From Candidatus Dormiibacter spiritus (GTDB lineage Bacteria; Chloroflexota; Dormibacteria; Dormibacterales; Dormibacteraceae): a stretch of DNA of 45,730 nt. Within the stretch, counting starts at the first letter, position 1; the number at the start of each line of letters is the position of its first letter. The stretch covers positions 1 through 45,730 of the forward strand of contig QHBT01000013.1 of assembly GCA_003244185.1 (NCBI GenBank), given 5' to 3'. The notes under the pieces are model-generated. The model did not search any database, was not told the DNA's origin, and saw only the letters and a program-made list of their open reading frames with translations. Made by a program: the position numbers and the translations under genes. Below, piece by piece: positions 43,527 to 45,730 of the stretch.

Positions 43527-45418
43527 GATCTCTCATTACCGACACTGACCTCTATCTCTTCAACGAGGGCAGTCACTTTCACCTGGCCGCCAAGCTGGGA
43601 GCCCATCCGCTCGAGGGAGGAACCCAGATGGCAGTGTGGGCGCCCAACGCGGAATATGTGTCAGTAATCGGCGACCACAACGGCTGGGACAAGGGCGCTC
43701 AGCCGCTCCAGCGCCGCGGTGATTCCGGCATCTGGGAGGCCTTCCTGCCGGGCCTAGGCCCGGGTGCTGTCTACAAGTTCCACATCGTGGGCCCGCACGG
43801 TTTTCACCGCGTGGACAAGGCCGACCCGCTCGCCCGCTTCGCTGAAGTCGCGCCCCGCCAGGGCTCGGTGGTGTGGGACCTGGCCTATGAGTGGGGTGAT
43901 GCAGAGTGGCGCAAGTTGCGGGGCCAGAGCTCGGCAGCCCGGGAGGCGTGGTCGATCTACGAGGTACACCTGGGCTCCTGGCGGCGGGTGCCGGACGAAG
44001 GGAACCGCTCGCTCAGCTATCGCGAGCTGGCGCCTCAGCTGGCCGACTATGTCGAGTGGCTCGGCTTCACTCACGTCGAATTCCTACCTGTCATGGAGCA
44101 CCCCTTCTTTGGTTCCTGGGGCTACCAGGTGACAGGTTTCTTCGCCCCCTCCAGCCGCTACGGCACGCCGCAGGACTTCAAATACCTGGTCGATCACCTT
44201 CACCAGCGCGGCATCGGCGTGATCCTGGACTGGGTGCCGTCACATTTCCCCACCGATGCGCATGGCCTCGGTTACTTCGATGGGACTCACCTTTACGAGC
44301 ACTCGGACCCTCGCCAGGGGTTCCATCCGGAGTGGAACAGCAACATCTTCAACTATTCCCGGCACGAGGTGCGGAGCTTCCTCATCTCCAGCGCTCTCTG
44401 GTGGCTGGAGGAGTACCACGCCGACGGGCTCAGGGTGGACGGTGTGGCCTCGATGCTCTACCTCGACTACGCCCGCAAGCGAGGCGAATGGCTGCCCAAC
44501 GAACGCGGCGGCCGGGAGAATCTGGGCGCCGTCGAGCTCCTGCGCAGCATGAACAGCGCCATCTACGCAGCCCTCCCGGACGCTGAGACGATTGCTGAGG
44601 AGTCCACTTCCTGGCCGGGCGTCTCCCGGCCGACCTACCTGGGCGGCCTGGGCTTCGGCATGAAGTGGGATCTGGGCTGGATGCACGACACGCTGGAATA
44701 CCTGGAGCTGGAGGGCATCCATCGCAAGTTCCACCACAGCAAGCTGACCTTCCGCCGCCTGTACGCCTTCAGCGAGAACTTCGTGCTGCCTCTCTCGCAC
44801 GACGAGGTGGTTTACGGCAAGGGCTCGCTGCTGGCGAAAATGCCCGGCGACGACTGGCAGAAGTTTGCCAATCTCAGGCTGCTGCTGGGCTGGATGTGGG
44901 CCTCCCCGGGCAAGAAGCTGCTCTTCATGGGCGGCGAGTTCGGCCAGCGCGCCGAGTGGAACCACGACTCATCGCTGGATTGGCACTTGACCGGTGATGA
45001 CAGGCACGCCGGAATCCAGCGCTGGCTCCGGGACCTGAACGAGCTCTACCGCCGCGAGCCTGCGCTTCATCGTCTCGACTTCGAGGCCGGCGGCTTCGAG
45101 TGGGTGGATGCCAACGACTCCGAGCAGTCAGTCATCTCGTTGCTGCGAACGGATGGCGAGCGAAGTGTGCTGGCGGCGTTCAACTTCACGCAAGTGCCAC
45201 GACCTGGCTACCGGCTTGGCGTGCCGGACGAAGGCTACTGGCGCGAGCTCCTCAACAGCGATGCCGCCGAATACTGCGGCTCCGGCTGGGGCAACCAGGG
45301 CGGGGTTTCGACAGCACCGATTTCCTGGCACGACCGCGCACACTCTCTGCAGCTGACCCTGCCACCGTTAGCTGCCGTCTTCTTCGGATTGGGCGAGGCC
45401 CAACAAAGCCAGCACTGA
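43523..45418 (+). CDS. glgB: 1,4-alpha-glucan branching enzyme
   Basis: A 631-residue GH13_9 enzyme that makes alpha-1,6 branches. One CBM48 domain (AVWAPNAEYVSVIGDHNGW, about 37-55) precedes the barrel: WSIYEVHLGSWRR, VEFLPVMEHPFFGSWGYQVTG, nucleophile D306 in DGLRVDGVASM, acid/base E359 in IAEEST and LSHDEVVYGK. The N1 domain found in longer GlgB proteins is absent, giving the short (N2-only) form. The C-terminal beta domain is complete (LPPLAAVFF). Last gene of the glgE-treS/mak-glgB operon, coupled to it by ATGA. Confidence 0.97.
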   Translation: MRSLITDTDLYLFNEGSHFHLAAKLGAHPLEGGTQMAVWAPNAEYVSVIGDHNGWDKGAQPLQRRGDSGIWEAFLPGLGPGAVYKFHIVGPHGFHRVDKADPLARFAEVAPRQGSVVWDLAYEWGDAEWRKLRGQSSAAREAWSIYEVHLGSWRRVPDEGNRSLSYRELAPQLADYVEWLGFTHVEFLPVMEHPFFGSWGYQVTGFFAPSSRYGTPQDFKYLVDHLHQRGIGVILDWVPSHFPTDAHGLGYFDGTHLYEHSDPRQGFHPEWNSNIFNYSRHEVRSFLISSALWWLEEYHADGLRVDGVASMLYLDYARKRGEWLPNERGGRENLGAVELLRSMNSAIYAALPDAETIAEESTSWPGVSRPTYLGGLGFGMKWDLGWMHDTLEYLELEGIHRKFHHSKLTFRRLYAFSENFVLPLSHDEVVYGKGSLLAKMPGDDWQKFANLRLLLGWMWASPGKKLLFMGGEFGQRAEWNHDSSLDWHLTGDDRHAGIQRWLRDLNELYRREPALHRLDFEAGGFEWVDANDSEQSVISLLRTDGERSVLAAFNFTQVPRPGYRLGVPDEGYWRELLNSDAAEYCGSGWGNQGGVSTAPISWHDRAHSLQLTLPPLAAVFFGLGEAQQSQH

Positions 45419-45453
45419 ATTTCCGGCAGACATGGTGATTAACCGGCCAGCAT

Positions 45454-45481
45454 AAGAAAGGGGCCGGTCATTTCCGGCCCC
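45454..45481 (-). terminator. Intrinsic terminator for a minus-strand unit
   Basis: On the minus strand, GGGGCCGG (45481-45474), loop AAATGA, CCGGCCCC (45467-45460) and then TTTCTT (45459-45454): 8 GC-rich pairs and a T-rich tail. The T-tract is on the minus-strand side, so it ends a minus-strand transcript that comes from the right. It may also serve the convergent glgB on the plus strand, where the tail is CAAGAT. Confidence 0.7.
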
Positions 45482-45493
45482 CAAGATAATCTA

Positions 45494-45634
45494 TCAGCGC
45501 CGACCGCCAGAAGTCCTGTAGCAGTTTTCCGGGCTAAAGCTGCCCAAGCTGTTCGGGTTCAATCGACCTCGAAACCAGTTGAAACTATTCAGGTCTCCCG
45601 ACTGGGTCGACGCGAAAGTTCTCCGGTGGTTCAA
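45494..45634 (-). CDS. Small unidentified gene (46 residues)
   Basis: A short open frame from TTG 45634 to TGA 45494 encodes 46 residues, hydrophilic, with one Cys and the C-terminal segments RLNPNSLGSFSPENCY and RTSGGRR. GGAGG (45648-45644) is 9 bases before TTG. The ATG 45638 start in another frame has ideal spacing but ends after 17 codons (45585). The unit is bracketed by a TTGACA-type promoter and a matching terminator, which argues for a real transcript; a non-coding RNA is also possible. I recognise no family. Confidence 0.4.
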   Translation of the reverse strand: MNHRRTFASTQSGDLNSFNWFRGRLNPNSLGSFSPENCYRTSGGRR

Positions 45635-45674
45635 CCATAGGCACCTCCGTGAAACTGATGTTCAGCGTAGTTGG

Positions 45675-45703
45675 AGTGTGCTCCTTTGCAAGCCTTTTGT
45701 CAA
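45675..45703 (-). promoter_or_regulatory. Candidate promoter of the small minus-strand unit
   Basis: On the minus strand, TTGACA (45703-45698) is a perfect -35 consensus; 17 bases later CACACT (45680-45675) is a poor -10. The GGAGG and the small frame follow about 27 bases downstream. The region is lower in GC than its surroundings. Confidence 0.4.
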
Positions 45704-45730
45704 GCGGCTGTACTCGTCCGTCACCTCCGT

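Overview
The window is GC-rich, single-chromosome bacterial DNA with dense, mostly short-gapped genes. Many gene pairs are translationally coupled (ATGA or GTGA overlaps), and GTG and TTG starts are common. The gene content (MEP isoprenoid genes, a RadA-IspD-IspF-CysS-RlmB block, an rpmG-secE-nusG-rplKAJL block, the GlgE/TreS-maltokinase glucan route, a luciferase-like oxidoreductase, a MshB-like deacetylase) points to a Terrabacteria-type organism. A Chloroflexota, Candidatus Dormibacterota or deep actinobacterial lineage would fit, but I cannot fix the phylum from reading alone. There are no rRNA or tRNA genes, CRISPR arrays or intact mobile elements.

Layout. 1-8.5 kb is an accessory metabolic region: a membrane methyltransferase, an IS3-type transposase remnant, an MFS exporter, an amidase, a BadH-like SDR divergent from a compact acyl-CoA ligase, then an alpha/beta hydrolase coupled to an NDUFA9-like SDR with a very long disordered tail. 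8.5-12.7 kb has a stand-alone receiver domain and a large secreted subtilase-like protein whose catalytic positions look substituted. 12.9-17.1 kb is a four-gene coupled operon: a luciferase-like flavin/F420 oxidoreductase followed by the FAD, 2Fe-2S and molybdopterin subunits of an unusually compact molybdenum hydroxylase. 17.3-24 kb is a housekeeping block (radA-ispD-ispF-cysS, an inserted MFS gene on the other strand, rlmB). 24-30.7 kb carries pyruvate kinase, a PIG-L deacetylase, a DUF72 protein overlapping a CrtO-type carotenoid acyltransferase-like gene, a GT-C membrane protein and an isocitrate-dehydrogenase-family enzyme. 31-34.3 kb is the rpmG-secE-nusG-rplK-rplA-[L10 leader]-rplJ-rplL operon, ended by a strong intrinsic terminator.

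34.3-38.4 kb holds an anchored C39-type peptidase divergent from a polysaccharide flippase, a small hydrolase, a small membrane protein and an inositol-monophosphatase-family enzyme. 38.4-45.4 kb is a three-gene glucan/trehalose operon: glgE, a TreS-maltokinase fusion and glgB. Together they encode the route trehalose -> maltose -> maltose-1-phosphate -> alpha-1,4-glucan -> branched glucan. The last 300 bases contain a promoter-like site, a Shine-Dalgarno, a short open frame and a correctly oriented terminator on the minus strand, suggesting an unlisted small gene.

The items most worth a second look are the substituted subtilase-like protein, the luciferase-like plus mini-molybdenum-hydroxylase operon, the CrtO/DUF72 overlap and the small minus-strand transcription unit at the right edge.
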